This document shows, piece after piece, positions 40,134 to 48,285 of a DNA stretch of 64,000 nucleotides. The position numbers were made by a program, and so were the translations under genes. How positions within the stretch are numbered: position 1 is the stretch's first letter; each line of letters opens with the position of its first letter. The stretch spans positions 937,501-1,001,500 of the forward strand of contig NZ_FMIX01000004.1 of the NCBI RefSeq assembly GCF_900095845.1, given 5' to 3'. The notes beneath the pieces were generated by a model that made no database searches, was not told the origin of the DNA, and was given only the letters and a program-made list of their open reading frames with translations. Source of the stretch: Streptococcus timonensis (GTDB lineage: Bacteria > Bacillota > Bacilli > Lactobacillales > Streptococcaceae).

Positions 40134-40690
40134 TAGGTAACTCCTTCTTTATGTTTTAAAAATTGACCAATTTTGTCAAAGGTATTAGCGTTACGAATGG
40201 TAATATTGCGATAGAAAGGCATCTTAAGCAAGTGCTTATGATAAGCTGTTTTAGAGTAGCTAGCTTCTGACAATTTACCCCAGAAGATCCCTAATTTCCC
40301 AAAATGAAGCACTTCATCAACCAGTTCCAAACTGTTCACTTTCTCGATGACTTGATCCACATCCAAGCCCTCGGTGTAAAAGAGCACATCCTTTCGGGCC
40401 ATCTCATGGTTCCACCAATCAGGAAGATTTCTAAGCTCCTTTTCATAGTCTTCGTGAGACAACAAGGAAAAACTCTGGATAAATGGATAACATCTTTCAA
40501 AGAAAGCCTGTAATTTCTCTATTAATTTAGTTCTAGGCACAATGCTATTAAAGAAAATATTGCCACTGTTGATGTAGGTTTCAACCTTTTCCAGTCTCAA
40601 CTCTGTCAGTTCTTGACGAAGTTGCGCCATGACAACTTTATTTTTCCCACCGACATTAATGCCCCGAACAAGTAAAGCATATTGCGTCAT
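40133..40690 (-). CDS. DUF1697 family protein
   Basis: 185 residues beginning MTQYALLVRGINVGGKNKVVMAQLR, the standard start of DUF1697 proteins, with LEKVETYINSGNIFF following. The function is unknown. It is inserted between deoB and punA with one-base spacings, so it is co-expressed with nucleoside salvage enzymes. Confidence 0.88.
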   Translation of the reverse strand: MTQYALLVRGINVGGKNKVVMAQLRQELTELRLEKVETYINSGNIFFNSIVPRTKLIEKLQAFFERCYPFIQSFSLLSHEDYEKELRNLPDWWNHEMARKDVLFYTEGLDVDQVIEKVNSLELVDEVLHFGKLGIFWGKLSEASYSKTAYHKHLLKMPFYRNITIRNANTFDKIGQFLKHKEGVT

Positions 40691-40691
40691 C

Positions 40692-41903
40692 TTATACCAA
40701 TTTATCTAAGAAACTTTCACCAATCATGGCAGTTTCAACGCCAAAGTTATCCGCAATTGTTGCTGAGATGTCGGCGAAGTGTCCAACTGGAATTAATCCA
40801 TTGCCTTTAAAGGATGGACTGTATGCCAAGAGTGGAATATATTCACGAGTATGGTCTGTACCAGCATAGGTTGGGTCATTTCCGTGGTCAGCGGTAATCA
40901 AAAGAAGATCGTCTTCTCTCATTGCTGCCATGATTTCTGGCAAGCGCTCATCAAACTCATGCAAACAATCACGGTAGCCGTGCGCATTGCGACGGTGTCC
41001 GTAAAGAGCATCAAAGTCTACCAAGTTGGTAAATGAGAAGCCTTCTTGGAACTCAGGAAGTCCCATGGTCTTAATCAAGGTATCTATACCGTGGCTATTT
41101 GATTTGTTATGGCCCATATCGTGGTTGATACCAGCACCGTTGAAGATATCGTTAATCTTACCAACTGCATATGTATCAATACCTGCTTCATTCAATTTGT
41201 CCAAAACAGTTGGAGCAAATGGAGATACAGCCAAGTCACGACGGTTAGCCGTACGTGTGAAGTTTCCAGGCTCACCAACATAAGGACGAGCAATAATACG
41301 TCCTAGAAGAGCTGGGCGCTCAAGGGTAATTGAACGAGCGTATTCACAGATACGGTAGAGTTCATCCAAAGGAATAATCTCTTCGTGAGCTGCGATTTGA
41401 AGAACTGGGTCAGCTGATGTATAGATAATCAACTCGCCAGTTTCCATTTGGCGTGGTCCAAAGTCATCGATGACAGCTGTTCCTGAATATGGTTTGTTGG
41501 CTTCACGAATAACCTTACGTCCTGAAAATCCTTCGATTTTAGTAAGGATTTCCTCTGGGAATCCATTCCAGAAAGTATCGAAAGGTTCAGTGATATTAAG
41601 TCCCATGATTTCCCAGTGACCAGTCATGGTATCTTTACCTAGAGATACCTCTTCAAGCTTAGTCGCATAACCTGTTGGATTGCTCTCAACTGGAACTGTC
41701 TTCAATGGTGTTTCGCGAGGAATGTTCCCAAGACCAAGTTTTGCCATATTTGGAACATTCAAACCTACTGATTTTGAAATGTGTCCAAGCGTGTCTGATG
41801 CACCATCAGGAACACCAGCGTTGACAAAGTTATGAGCATCTGGTGCTGCACCGATTCCTACAGAATCTAATACTACCAAGTGAATACGATTAAATTTTGG
41901 CAT
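40692..41903 (-). CDS. deoB: Phosphopentomutase
   Basis: 403 residues of the alkaline-phosphatase superfamily; interconverts (deoxy)ribose 1- and 5-phosphates, joining nucleoside phosphorolysis to the pentose pathway. Metal-binding sites are in [14 protein letters not shown], the catalytic Thr in [11 protein letters not shown], and [11 protein letters not shown] with the final His in TDHTREY. AAGGAG precedes the ATG. Second gene of the operon after rpiA. Confidence 0.97.
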   Translation of the reverse strand: MPKFNRIHLVVLDSVGIGAAPDAHNFVNAGVPDGASDTLGHISKSVGLNVPNMAKLGLGNIPRETPLKTVPVESNPTGYATKLEEVSLGKDTMTGHWEIMGLNITEPFDTFWNGFPEEILTKIEGFSGRKVIREANKPYSGTAVIDDFGPRQMETGELIIYTSADPVLQIAAHEEIIPLDELYRICEYARSITLERPALLGRIIARPYVGEPGNFTRTANRRDLAVSPFAPTVLDKLNEAGIDTYAVGKINDIFNGAGINHDMGHNKSNSHGIDTLIKTMGLPEFQEGFSFTNLVDFDALYGHRRNAHGYRDCLHEFDERLPEIMAAMREDDLLLITADHGNDPTYAGTDHTREYIPLLAYSPSFKGNGLIPVGHFADISATIADNFGVETAMIGESFLDKLV

Positions 41904-41926
41904 AGTATGTCTCCTTATTATTTTGA

Positions 41927-42610
41927 TTATTTCGCTTTTGTTGAAGTTAAAATCTGAACGCCCTCTTGTCCAGCAACGATGACCTTATCCACCATTTGGT
42001 TAAACAAGCCATGCTCGACGACACCAACGACATGATCCAATTCTTGTCCAAGAGCAATTGGGTCTTCAATCACTTCCAAGGCAAGGTCGATGATAAAGTT
42101 TTGCATATCCGTCACAAAACGTTGACCATCTTTTTCACGAAAGCTCGGTTTATAGCCAGCTCGTTCAAATCGACGGAAGACCTGCTCGGCACCATATTGA
42201 ACAACCTCTACTGGTAATTTAAAGGCACCAAGTTTCTCTACTAGCTTACTTTCATCAACTACCCAGATATATTCTTTAGATGGGGTTGCGACAACCTTTT
42301 CTATGAGAAGGGCCCCACCACCGCCTTTGATGCCGTTAAACTGACTGTCTACTTCATCTGCACCATCGACTGTCAGGTCTACAAAGTCCACTTGGTCAAT
42401 TGACTTGAGAGGAATATTGAGTCCTTCTGCCTGCTTGCTGGTCACACTAGAAGTCGTTACAGCTGTAATCTGTAAGCCCTCTTCCTTGATACGACGACCT
42501 ATTTCTTCTACGAAATAGTAGGCTGTTGAGCCTGTTCCAAGCCCGATAACCATACCATCTTTGACGAACTCGGCAGCTTTAATCCCTGCCATTTTTTTCA
42601 GATTTTCCAC
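41927..42610 (-). CDS. rpiA: Ribose-5-phosphate isomerase A
   Basis: 227 residues; converts ribose 5-phosphate to ribulose 5-phosphate. [16 protein letters not shown] binds the phosphate and DGADEVD and [11 protein letters not shown] contain the catalytic acid and lysine. The start is GTG at 42610 with a GGAGGTG site. It begins the rpiA-deoB-DUF1697-punA-clc-deoD operon, driven by an extended -10. Confidence 0.96.
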   Translation of the reverse strand: MENLKKMAGIKAAEFVKDGMVIGLGTGSTAYYFVEEIGRRIKEEGLQITAVTTSSVTSKQAEGLNIPLKSIDQVDFVDLTVDGADEVDSQFNGIKGGGGALLIEKVVATPSKEYIWVVDESKLVEKLGAFKLPVEVVQYGAEQVFRRFERAGYKPSFREKDGQRFVTDMQNFIIDLALEVIEDPIALGQELDHVVGVVEHGLFNQMVDKVIVAGQEGVQILTSTKAK

Positions 42611-42638
42611 TTATACACCTCCAAATAGAGCTACTTCT

Positions 42639-42647
42639 ATTATATCA
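42639..42647 (-). promoter_or_regulatory. Extended -10 promoter of the rpiA operon
   Basis: TGATATAAT on the minus strand (TATAAT at 42639-42644), 28 bases before the GTG, with a separate strong ribosome-binding site. No good -35 at 17 bases. Confidence 0.6.
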
Positions 42648-42679
42648 TGAATACGCTTCAAATTCATCCTTACACTAGA

Positions 42680-42707
42680 AAAACCCGAACATTTTATTTC
42701 GGGTTTT
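42680..42707 (-). terminator. Terminator of the U32 peptidase gene
   Basis: AAAACCCGAA (42680-42689) pairs with TTCGGGTTTT (42698-42707), directly after the U32 stop on the minus strand. Confidence 0.8.
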
Positions 42708-42714
42708 GTGATGT

Positions 42715-43644
42715 TTATTTAACCATATCAGGGTCATAGTCGTAAAATCCAGTATCCAAGAAACGATTTTTAGGATGGAGCTTGCGAACTTCTTCATCAA
42801 GCAAGAAGGCTTGGTCATCTGTAAAGTTCCCTTCTTGGATTAAGTTACGAGCTTTAATAAAGAGTTTTGCAATTTCTACAAAATTTTGGCCTGGAGTGTA
42901 GAGACCTTCAAGCTTCCAATGAGTGAAACCATGCTCAACCAATTCAGTTAACTTGGTCATCAAATCAAGGTCATTGTTAGCAAAGATATGAGTTCCATGA
43001 TTGTCTTCAAAAATAGAATAATGGCTCTCTGGGTCACTTGGCTCAGCCAAGAACAAATCACGTTGACGAGATTTTTCATCATCAATCTGTGTGAAATTAT
43101 AGTAGTTTTGCAAGAGTGGACGCTTCGAATGGTGGATAACACTAGCACCATATACCAAGACCTCAGCAGGAATTTCAAGAATCTCAGGCATTTTGAAAAG
43201 TTCTGCAGATGGGATTTCACGCGCCAAAACTGCTTCTGATGCTCCTGCTTTTTGTCCCCAGAAGTTAATCTGACGACTGCTGGTGACCATGGTTGAGGCA
43301 TCATAAATCGTTTTGAAAGAATATTTATCACGGTTAACCACATAAAAGACACCTGCGTCCCCAACTGTGATATAGTCCGTTTTGATTTCTTCTAAAAAGT
43401 CCAAGAATGGCTTGATACGGTCCATCATGTCTTGGTGCATAAGAGCATTGACCGCAACGATTAATTCCTTACCGGCATCATGAACGATTTTTGCGATTTC
43501 ACGCAATTCTTCATGACTAAAGGTAGTTGGCAAACGAAGACCAAAATCTTTCTCACCGGCATAAATGCGGTCGACACCAGCTTCAAGTAGCTGTTTTACT
43601 TGTTCAATACTTTCAGCAGTTGCTGTAATGATAATCTTTTCCAT
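42715..43644 (-). CDS. Peptidase U32 family protein (TrhP/YrrN-like)
   Basis: 309 residues resembling the shorter member of the paired U32 proteins. Landmarks are GVDRIYAGEKDFGLRLP, VNALMHQDMMDRI and WKLEGLYTPGQNFV. In other bacteria relatives hydroxylate tRNA uridine or 23S rRNA rather than cleave protein; the partner gene usually found next to it is not adjacent here. No ribosome-binding site: an extended -10 box lies seven bases before the ATG. Confidence 0.85.
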   Translation of the reverse strand: MEKIIITATAESIEQVKQLLEAGVDRIYAGEKDFGLRLPTTFSHEELREIAKIVHDAGKELIVAVNALMHQDMMDRIKPFLDFLEEIKTDYITVGDAGVFYVVNRDKYSFKTIYDASTMVTSSRQINFWGQKAGASEAVLAREIPSAELFKMPEILEIPAEVLVYGASVIHHSKRPLLQNYYNFTQIDDEKSRQRDLFLAEPSDPESHYSIFEDNHGTHIFANNDLDLMTKLTELVEHGFTHWKLEGLYTPGQNFVEIAKLFIKARNLIQEGNFTDDQAFLLDEEVRKLHPKNRFLDTGFYDYDPDMVK

Positions 43645-43651
43645 AGAGAAA

Positions 43652-43660
43652 ATTATACCA
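43652..43660 (-). promoter_or_regulatory. Extended -10 promoter abutting the U32 start codon
   Basis: TGGTATAAT on the minus strand, seven bases (TTTCTCT) before the ATG at 43644. No Shine-Dalgarno sequence fits in between. Confidence 0.6.
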
Positions 43661-43714
43661 CATTTCCAAAAAATCAGCTATATAGAAAAGTGGGGCTTGT
43701 TAGTCCAAATTTTA

Positions 43715-43749
43715 AAAAAGTGAACCGTATCAATAACAGTTCACTTTTT
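43715..43749 (-). terminator. Terminator of the HrtAB-like ABC operon
   Basis: AAAAAGTGAAC (43715-43725) pairs with GTTCACTTTTT (43739-43749); a T-run follows on the minus strand. It lies just after the ATPase stop. Confidence 0.8.
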
Positions 43750-43753
43750 AGAT

Positions 43754-44434
43754 TTATGCTTGTGTCTTTTCAACAAGTCGTCCGTCATTCATCACATAAA
43801 TACGGTCAACCTTATCTAGCAAGCGAGTATCATGCGTAATCATGACAACTCCCCTGCCTTGCTCATGGGCAATTGAAGCCAGCATATCCGTCACTTGATA
43901 AGCACGTTGTGTATCCAAGCTAGCAGTCGGTTCATCTGCAAGCACGATACTAGGATTATTATAAAGGGCTCTAGCAATTGCAGCTCGTTGGCGTTCACCA
44001 CCAGAGAGAGCTTTGGGATAGTGATTTTGAACCTTTTCCAAATCCAACAAACTAAACAACTCTTGTCGGTCACTTTTTATAGATTTCTTTTTATCCAAAC
44101 GGTCAATTAAATCTAATTGCTCCTTAACTGTCAAAAATGGAATCAGATTTGAAGCCTGGAGGATAAAACCAAATTCTCTGAAGCGCAAATCCGTTTTTTC
44201 TTTTTCAGATAAATGCCCAGTCTCTTTTCCCTTTACTAGAATCTTTCCACTTGAAGCTTCCTGAAGTTGTCCTAGAGTCGTTAAAAAGGTTGTTTTCCCT
44301 GACCCAGAAGGTCCCACAATCGCTACAAACTCCCCAGCGTTTAGCTGAAAATTGGTCTCATGGAGAGCTGTAACTTTCATATTGCCTTCGCCATAAGTTT
44401 TTGTCACTTGAATCATCTCAATTAATATCGTCAT
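43754..44434 (-). CDS. ABC exporter ATP-binding protein (MacB/HrtA type)
   Basis: 226 residues from the ATG at 44434 with AAGGAG; 25 in-frame codons upstream belong to the tail of the permease region. Walker A GPSGSGKT (41-48), signature LSGGERQR, Walker B VLADEPTASLD. It belongs to the LolD/MacB/HrtA group that works with FtsX-like permeases. Thirteen bases separate it from the permease gene. Confidence 0.9.
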   Translation of the reverse strand: MTILIEMIQVTKTYGEGNMKVTALHETNFQLNAGEFVAIVGPSGSGKTTFLTTLGQLQEASSGKILVKGKETGHLSEKEKTDLRFREFGFILQASNLIPFLTVKEQLDLIDRLDKKKSIKSDRQELFSLLDLEKVQNHYPKALSGGERQRAAIARALYNNPSIVLADEPTASLDTQRAYQVTDMLASIAHEQGRGVVMITHDTRLLDKVDRIYVMNDGRLVEKTQA

Positions 44435-44447
44435 TTTATTCTCCTTA

Positions 44448-45503
44448 TCATTCTGCAATCGCTGTAATTGGATCCACTTTAAGTAGACGCGGAAGCGAAA
44501 TGACGCCACCTAGTAGTTCCATCAAGCAAATGATCAGGCTTAAGACAAAGTATGCCATCCAACTAGGGTAGAAAAAGAAGGTTGCAGGTAAGACTAAAAT
44601 GACAGCCCAAATGGCTAATAGAGCCAATCCTATACCCAAACCAGATAAGAGAAAGATTTGGCAGAAAAGGGACCATACGATGGATTTTATCTGAATCCCT
44701 TGCGCTCGCATAATTCCATAGAGGCCTAATTTTTGAATGGTAATGATGTAGATAAAAATGCCTACAATCAGACCTGTAATGACAATCATGGCTAGAATCA
44801 TTCCTGAGAATACATTGACCTGAGGGGTATAGCCAGGAATTTTCGAAATCAATTTTTGAATAGAAATCTGCTTCAAACCATCGCCAGTCACTTCTACATC
44901 ATTTTGCAATACCAATGCAGAGATCGAACGATTGCCTTTTGTTGTTCCTTGTAAATCCCAATACGTTGTTAAACTTGTAAAGACAACAGGCTCCGTGAAA
45001 AATTTATTTTCTCTGGTCAAACCTACAATCTTAAAACTTGTCTCACTTCCGTTGAGTTGAATAGCGTCCCCGAGTTTGATGCCGTAATTTTCAAAAGACT
45101 GATCCACTACCACTTCTTGGTCATTTTCTGGGTAACGTCCTTCAATCAGGGTTGGCGAAATAAAACTGTCCCACTCTTGACCAAAAATAGAGACATTCAT
45201 CTTGTCACTACTATTAACAAGGTTTGTCACTGCAAACATATAGCTCAGGGGAACAGCATCCTCAGACACTTTATCTTTGTAGTCTTTTTCTGGTATGAAG
45301 GATGCAGTCAAATTATCATTTGCATAATCGGATAGCACAACTCCTGTTGCTTGCCAATTATCAATAGCAGCCCTGTTATTTCGAACAAGCCCGAGAGCCA
45401 AACTGGTCATAAAAAAGACCATAAAAGCAATGAGAAAAATGGTTGTTAGAATTAAACTGTAACGCAGTTTATTCTGTAAAATTTCTTTGATAGCAAGATA
45501 CAT
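44448..45503 (-). CDS. FtsX-like ABC permease (HrtB/DevC-like)
   Basis: 351 residues from the ATG at 45503 (AAAGGAG upstream). One N-terminal membrane helix after MYLAIKEILQNKLRYSL, a large extracytoplasmic domain, then three C-terminal helices, the FtsX/MacB topology. N-terminal details (NRAAIDNWQATGVVLSDYAN) resemble HrtB, the heme exporter permease of lactic acid bacteria. Heme or another toxic molecule is a plausible cargo, but no heme-sensing regulator is adjacent. Confidence 0.82.
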   Translation of the reverse strand: MYLAIKEILQNKLRYSLILTTIFLIAFMVFFMTSLALGLVRNNRAAIDNWQATGVVLSDYANDNLTASFIPEKDYKDKVSEDAVPLSYMFAVTNLVNSSDKMNVSIFGQEWDSFISPTLIEGRYPENDQEVVVDQSFENYGIKLGDAIQLNGSETSFKIVGLTRENKFFTEPVVFTSLTTYWDLQGTTKGNRSISALVLQNDVEVTGDGLKQISIQKLISKIPGYTPQVNVFSGMILAMIVITGLIVGIFIYIITIQKLGLYGIMRAQGIQIKSIVWSLFCQIFLLSGLGIGLALLAIWAVILVLPATFFFYPSWMAYFVLSLIICLMELLGGVISLPRLLKVDPITAIAE

Positions 45504-45557
45504 GCCAATCTCCTTTAAGTATTCAGTTGTCGAGGGAATAAATCTCCTCTTTACCAT

Positions 45558-45869
45558 AGCACTAAAGATAGAAAACTATCTCGTCATGACCAACTAGAAT
45601 CAATTCAAAAGAATCCTGTCCTTACTTCAAAATTGAATTTATTTGCATCTGTGTATGATTTTTATTCGTTTTAACCATCAAATTTTTCCTTATATAAGTT
45701 AAAAAAATGATAAATTTTAAACGGTTTACTCATCCTATCATTTTCCGGCAGGGGTGTCAAGAAGACAGATTGGAGATAAAAAACAGTGTTTATGCAATTT
45801 GTAACAATCCTGTAATAATTTTCAATATAAAAAATGATAAAATAGAAGGTGTACTGTAAGGAGAGAGAA
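45558..45869. promoter_or_regulatory. Intergenic region with divergent promoters
   Basis: About 310 bases with no gene. It contains the extended -10 TGATAAAAT (45835-45843) for the plus-strand gene at 45870, with AAGGAG ahead of its ATG. Near the exporter side is the palindrome GATAGAAAACTATC (45567-45580), a possible operator. The rest is A/T-rich with no structure I can name. Confidence 0.45.
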
Positions 45870-46145
45870 ATGCCCGCAAGAAAATTACGATCGTATGAGT
45901 TTGAACAAGAAAGAACAAAAACAACCCAGTATCAAGATTATATTCCAGAGAATACTTCTGTCGCTAGTATAAAAGAAGTTCTTTTCTTTGTAAATATTGC
46001 TTGTTTCTGTGTCTTTTTAGCACTCTTTAGTTTTATATTCCTATCATTAAAATTAAACACCATTCTATCCTTGGGATTGGCCGTAGCACTTAGTCTAGGG
46101 ACCTTAAAACTTCAACGCACTTTTATCAAGAAAAAATTCAAATAA
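45870..46145 (+). CDS. Small membrane protein (possibly DUF3270)
   Basis: 91 residues from the ATG at 45870, with AAGGAG upstream; a GTG seven codons earlier is rejected. A charged N-terminal part (MPARKLRSYEFEQER) is followed by two membrane helices and the basic tail FIKKKFK. Its position beside ciaH is what I recall for a conserved streptococcal gene of family DUF3270; the function is unknown. It ends at a bidirectional terminator shared with ciaH. Confidence 0.75.
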   Translation: MPARKLRSYEFEQERTKTTQYQDYIPENTSVASIKEVLFFVNIACFCVFLALFSFIFLSLKLNTILSLGLAVALSLGTLKLQRTFIKKKFK

Positions 46146-46176
46146 AAACCTTCGATGAATCGAAGGTTTTTTTATT
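46144..46176. terminator. Bidirectional terminator, DUF3270-like gene / ciaRH
   Basis: AAAAACCTTCG (46144-46154) pairs with CGAAGGTTTTT (46161-46171), A-run left and T-run right, between convergent genes. Confidence 0.88.
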
Positions 46177-47506
46177 TATTTTTACGTTTAGGCGGTGTTT
46201 GGATAGCGATTTTTACCTCAAAAATAGTTCCATGGGGTTTATTATCTTTAACACTGATGGATCCTTTGAGGGCATCGACAATTTGTTTAGCTAGGGATAA
46301 GCCAAGACCAAATCCACCCTTTTGTCTAGTTCTGGCCTTATCAACCCTGTAAAAACGATCAAATATTTTCTTTTTATCTGCTTGTGGTATACCAATACCG
46401 TCATCCGATACAGTCAAGTACAAGTTACGATCTGTTGCAGTAATCACAAAATTAATCTCTCCGTCTTCTTCTGTATACTTTACAGCATTATCAAAGAGGA
46501 TTGTCATTAATTGCTTAAGGAGAAGCTTGTCTGTAATAATGGTACGCTTGATTCTATTTTCAAAATGAAAGACTTTATGATTCTCAGTTGCAATCATTTC
46601 ATAGTTTGTAAAAATTGTGTTGAAAAATTCTGGTTGAACCTCACCTAAATCTGGCTTAATCCCATCATCACGACGGGCTAGATTGAGAAGATTGGTTGTT
46701 AAAAGGCGCATATTACGCACTTCTTCTAGACTTGAAGCTATACTCTCACTAGACTCCATAATGGTAGCTTCAGGTTTGCGAAAAAGTGTTTCCAAACGAT
46801 TTTGCAAAACTGCTAAAGGTGTACGAAGCTCATGACTGGCATTCTCAACAAAGTTTTGTTGTTTCTGCATACTTTCAAGTAAGGGTTTGACACTAACTCT
46901 AGCAAGGTATAGACTAGCTAGAAGTGACAGAATCCAAAAGCTAGCCATTACAACTACGATAAGCTGTTCATGATTCTGACTGATTTGCTCTAACTGAGTG
47001 GTATTAATCAATACGGCCGCGTATTTAATATTGGTCGAAACAGTCTCAATATTCATTTCTGTTAGTAGAACTCTATAAATCTCATCCTGTCCAAAACTAT
47101 TCTGAATATGAAGCTGTCGGATATGATTTAAATCCTTTTTATTAAAGGTAATTTTGTCTAAACCTAAAAAGCGATTTCCTGCTATCAATTGATTCAGATT
47201 TTCATCGAACAGGATTGCTTCTGTATTTGAACTAACACTCGGTTTCTTATCGCCCGATTTTACAACAGATTCATTGTTCAGATCTTTTATACCCTCTGAC
47301 GTTCTATTTACAGCCAATTGAATCACATCATGGGGATTGCTACTTAGAATCTGCAACTTTTCATCTACTGAAGTATAAAGACTCGAGTGCATAACTTGTA
47401 AGATAATCAAAGTCATTGCAGAGAAGATAAGCGTAAAGACACCAAAGTTACGGACAAAGTAGCTGAAATCTTCTGCGTACCAATTCTTTCTTATTTTATT
47501 AAACAT
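46172..47506 (-). CDS. ciaH: Sensor histidine kinase CiaH
   Basis: 444 residues. Two membrane helices (about 22-38 and 183-203) enclose an extracytoplasmic sensor domain. The phospho-accepting histidine is His225 in [10 protein letters not shown], with Thr229 at the position whose change to Pro activates the system in laboratory pneumococci. N box, DDGIGIP and [13 protein letters not shown] complete the ATPase domain. With CiaR it controls competence, cell-wall stress tolerance and small RNAs. It overlaps ciaR by eight bases. Confidence 0.97.
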   Translation of the reverse strand: MFNKIRKNWYAEDFSYFVRNFGVFTLIFSAMTLIILQVMHSSLYTSVDEKLQILSSNPHDVIQLAVNRTSEGIKDLNNESVVKSGDKKPSVSSNTEAILFDENLNQLIAGNRFLGLDKITFNKKDLNHIRQLHIQNSFGQDEIYRVLLTEMNIETVSTNIKYAAVLINTTQLEQISQNHEQLIVVVMASFWILSLLASLYLARVSVKPLLESMQKQQNFVENASHELRTPLAVLQNRLETLFRKPEATIMESSESIASSLEEVRNMRLLTTNLLNLARRDDGIKPDLGEVQPEFFNTIFTNYEMIATENHKVFHFENRIKRTIITDKLLLKQLMTILFDNAVKYTEEDGEINFVITATDRNLYLTVSDDGIGIPQADKKKIFDRFYRVDKARTRQKGGFGLGLSLAKQIVDALKGSISVKDNKPHGTIFEVKIAIQTPPKRKNK

Positions 47507-48170
47507 GTTTTAAAATATACCCAACACTACGTAGAGTTTGAAGATTTTGAGCAAAGGCTGAGCCCTTTAATTTCTTACGAACTTTTGATACATAGACTTC
47601 TACTACGGAGATGGTTGTATCACTGTCAAATCCCCATAAACGGTCAAAGATTTGGGTTTTTGGTAAGATGACATTTTGGTTTTGGAGAAAATAAACTAAG
47701 AGCTCAAACTCTTTACCCAAGAGTTCAACAGCAGTATCATTGACTTTAACTTCATTGGTAGATAGATTGACTGTCAAGTCACCGTACGATAAGGTATTTT
47801 CGTTGAACTTACCCGAACGTTTTAGAAGGGCCTGGATACGCATCTTGAGTTCTTCTAGGTAGAATGGTTTGGTTAGATAATCATCAGCCCCAAGTTCAAA
47901 GCCGTGCCCTTTGTCATCGAGACTTTCCTTGGCTGTCATGATGAGAACTGGTGTAGATACACCCTTTTCACGCAATTCTTTCAAGACTTGGAAACCATTT
48001 TTTTCAGGTAACATCAAATCAAGGAGAATCAAATCATAAACGCCACTTTCGGCCTCATAGAGACCTTCTTCGCCATCAAAAACTTGCATGACATCCGCAA
48101 AATCATCTAGAAAGTCAAAAACTGAATTTGATAGTCCCAGGTCATCTTCCACTAATAGAATCTTGATCAT
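47499..48170 (-). CDS. ciaR: Response regulator CiaR
   Basis: 223 residues from the ATG at 48170 (AAGGAGG eight bases upstream; the TTG before it is rejected). The OmpR-type receiver domain has Asp51 as phosphorylation site (LILLDLML), Thr in LIMTAKE and Lys in LTKPF; the winged-helix DNA-binding domain spans about 125-223. It binds TTTAAG-N5-TTTAAG repeats. Such a repeat lies in its own promoter, so it is probably autoregulated. Confidence 0.97.
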   Translation of the reverse strand: MIKILLVEDDLGLSNSVFDFLDDFADVMQVFDGEEGLYEAESGVYDLILLDLMLPEKNGFQVLKELREKGVSTPVLIMTAKESLDDKGHGFELGADDYLTKPFYLEELKMRIQALLKRSGKFNENTLSYGDLTVNLSTNEVKVNDTAVELLGKEFELLVYFLQNQNVILPKTQIFDRLWGFDSDTTISVVEVYVSKVRKKLKGSAFAQNLQTLRSVGYILKHV

Positions 48171-48194
48171 CAAAAATTCCTCCTTATTATAACC

Positions 48195-48227
48195 ATTATA
48201 GCAAAAATATCTTAAAAAAAACTCAAC
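48195..48227 (-). promoter_or_regulatory. ciaRH promoter with CiaR-type direct repeat
   Basis: Minus strand order: GTTGAG (48222-48227), five Ts, TTTAAG (48211-48216), ten bases, TATAAT (48195-48200). The downstream half-site is perfect and the upstream one matches 4 of 6; spacing equals the known CiaR site-to-promoter geometry. The upstream half-site and the five Ts are part of the pepN terminator. Confidence 0.75.
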
Positions 48228-48261
48228 TTTCCTTGTTTTTATAAGAGAAAGTTGAGTTTTT
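48214..48261 (-). terminator. Terminator of pepN
   Basis: On the minus strand AAAACTCAACTTT ... AAAGTTGAGTTTT (arms about 48249-48261 and 48218-48230), followed by Ts. It overlaps the CiaR repeat upstream of ciaR. Confidence 0.8.
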
Positions 48262-48285
48262 ATATACTATTTAGTCAAGAAGTTT

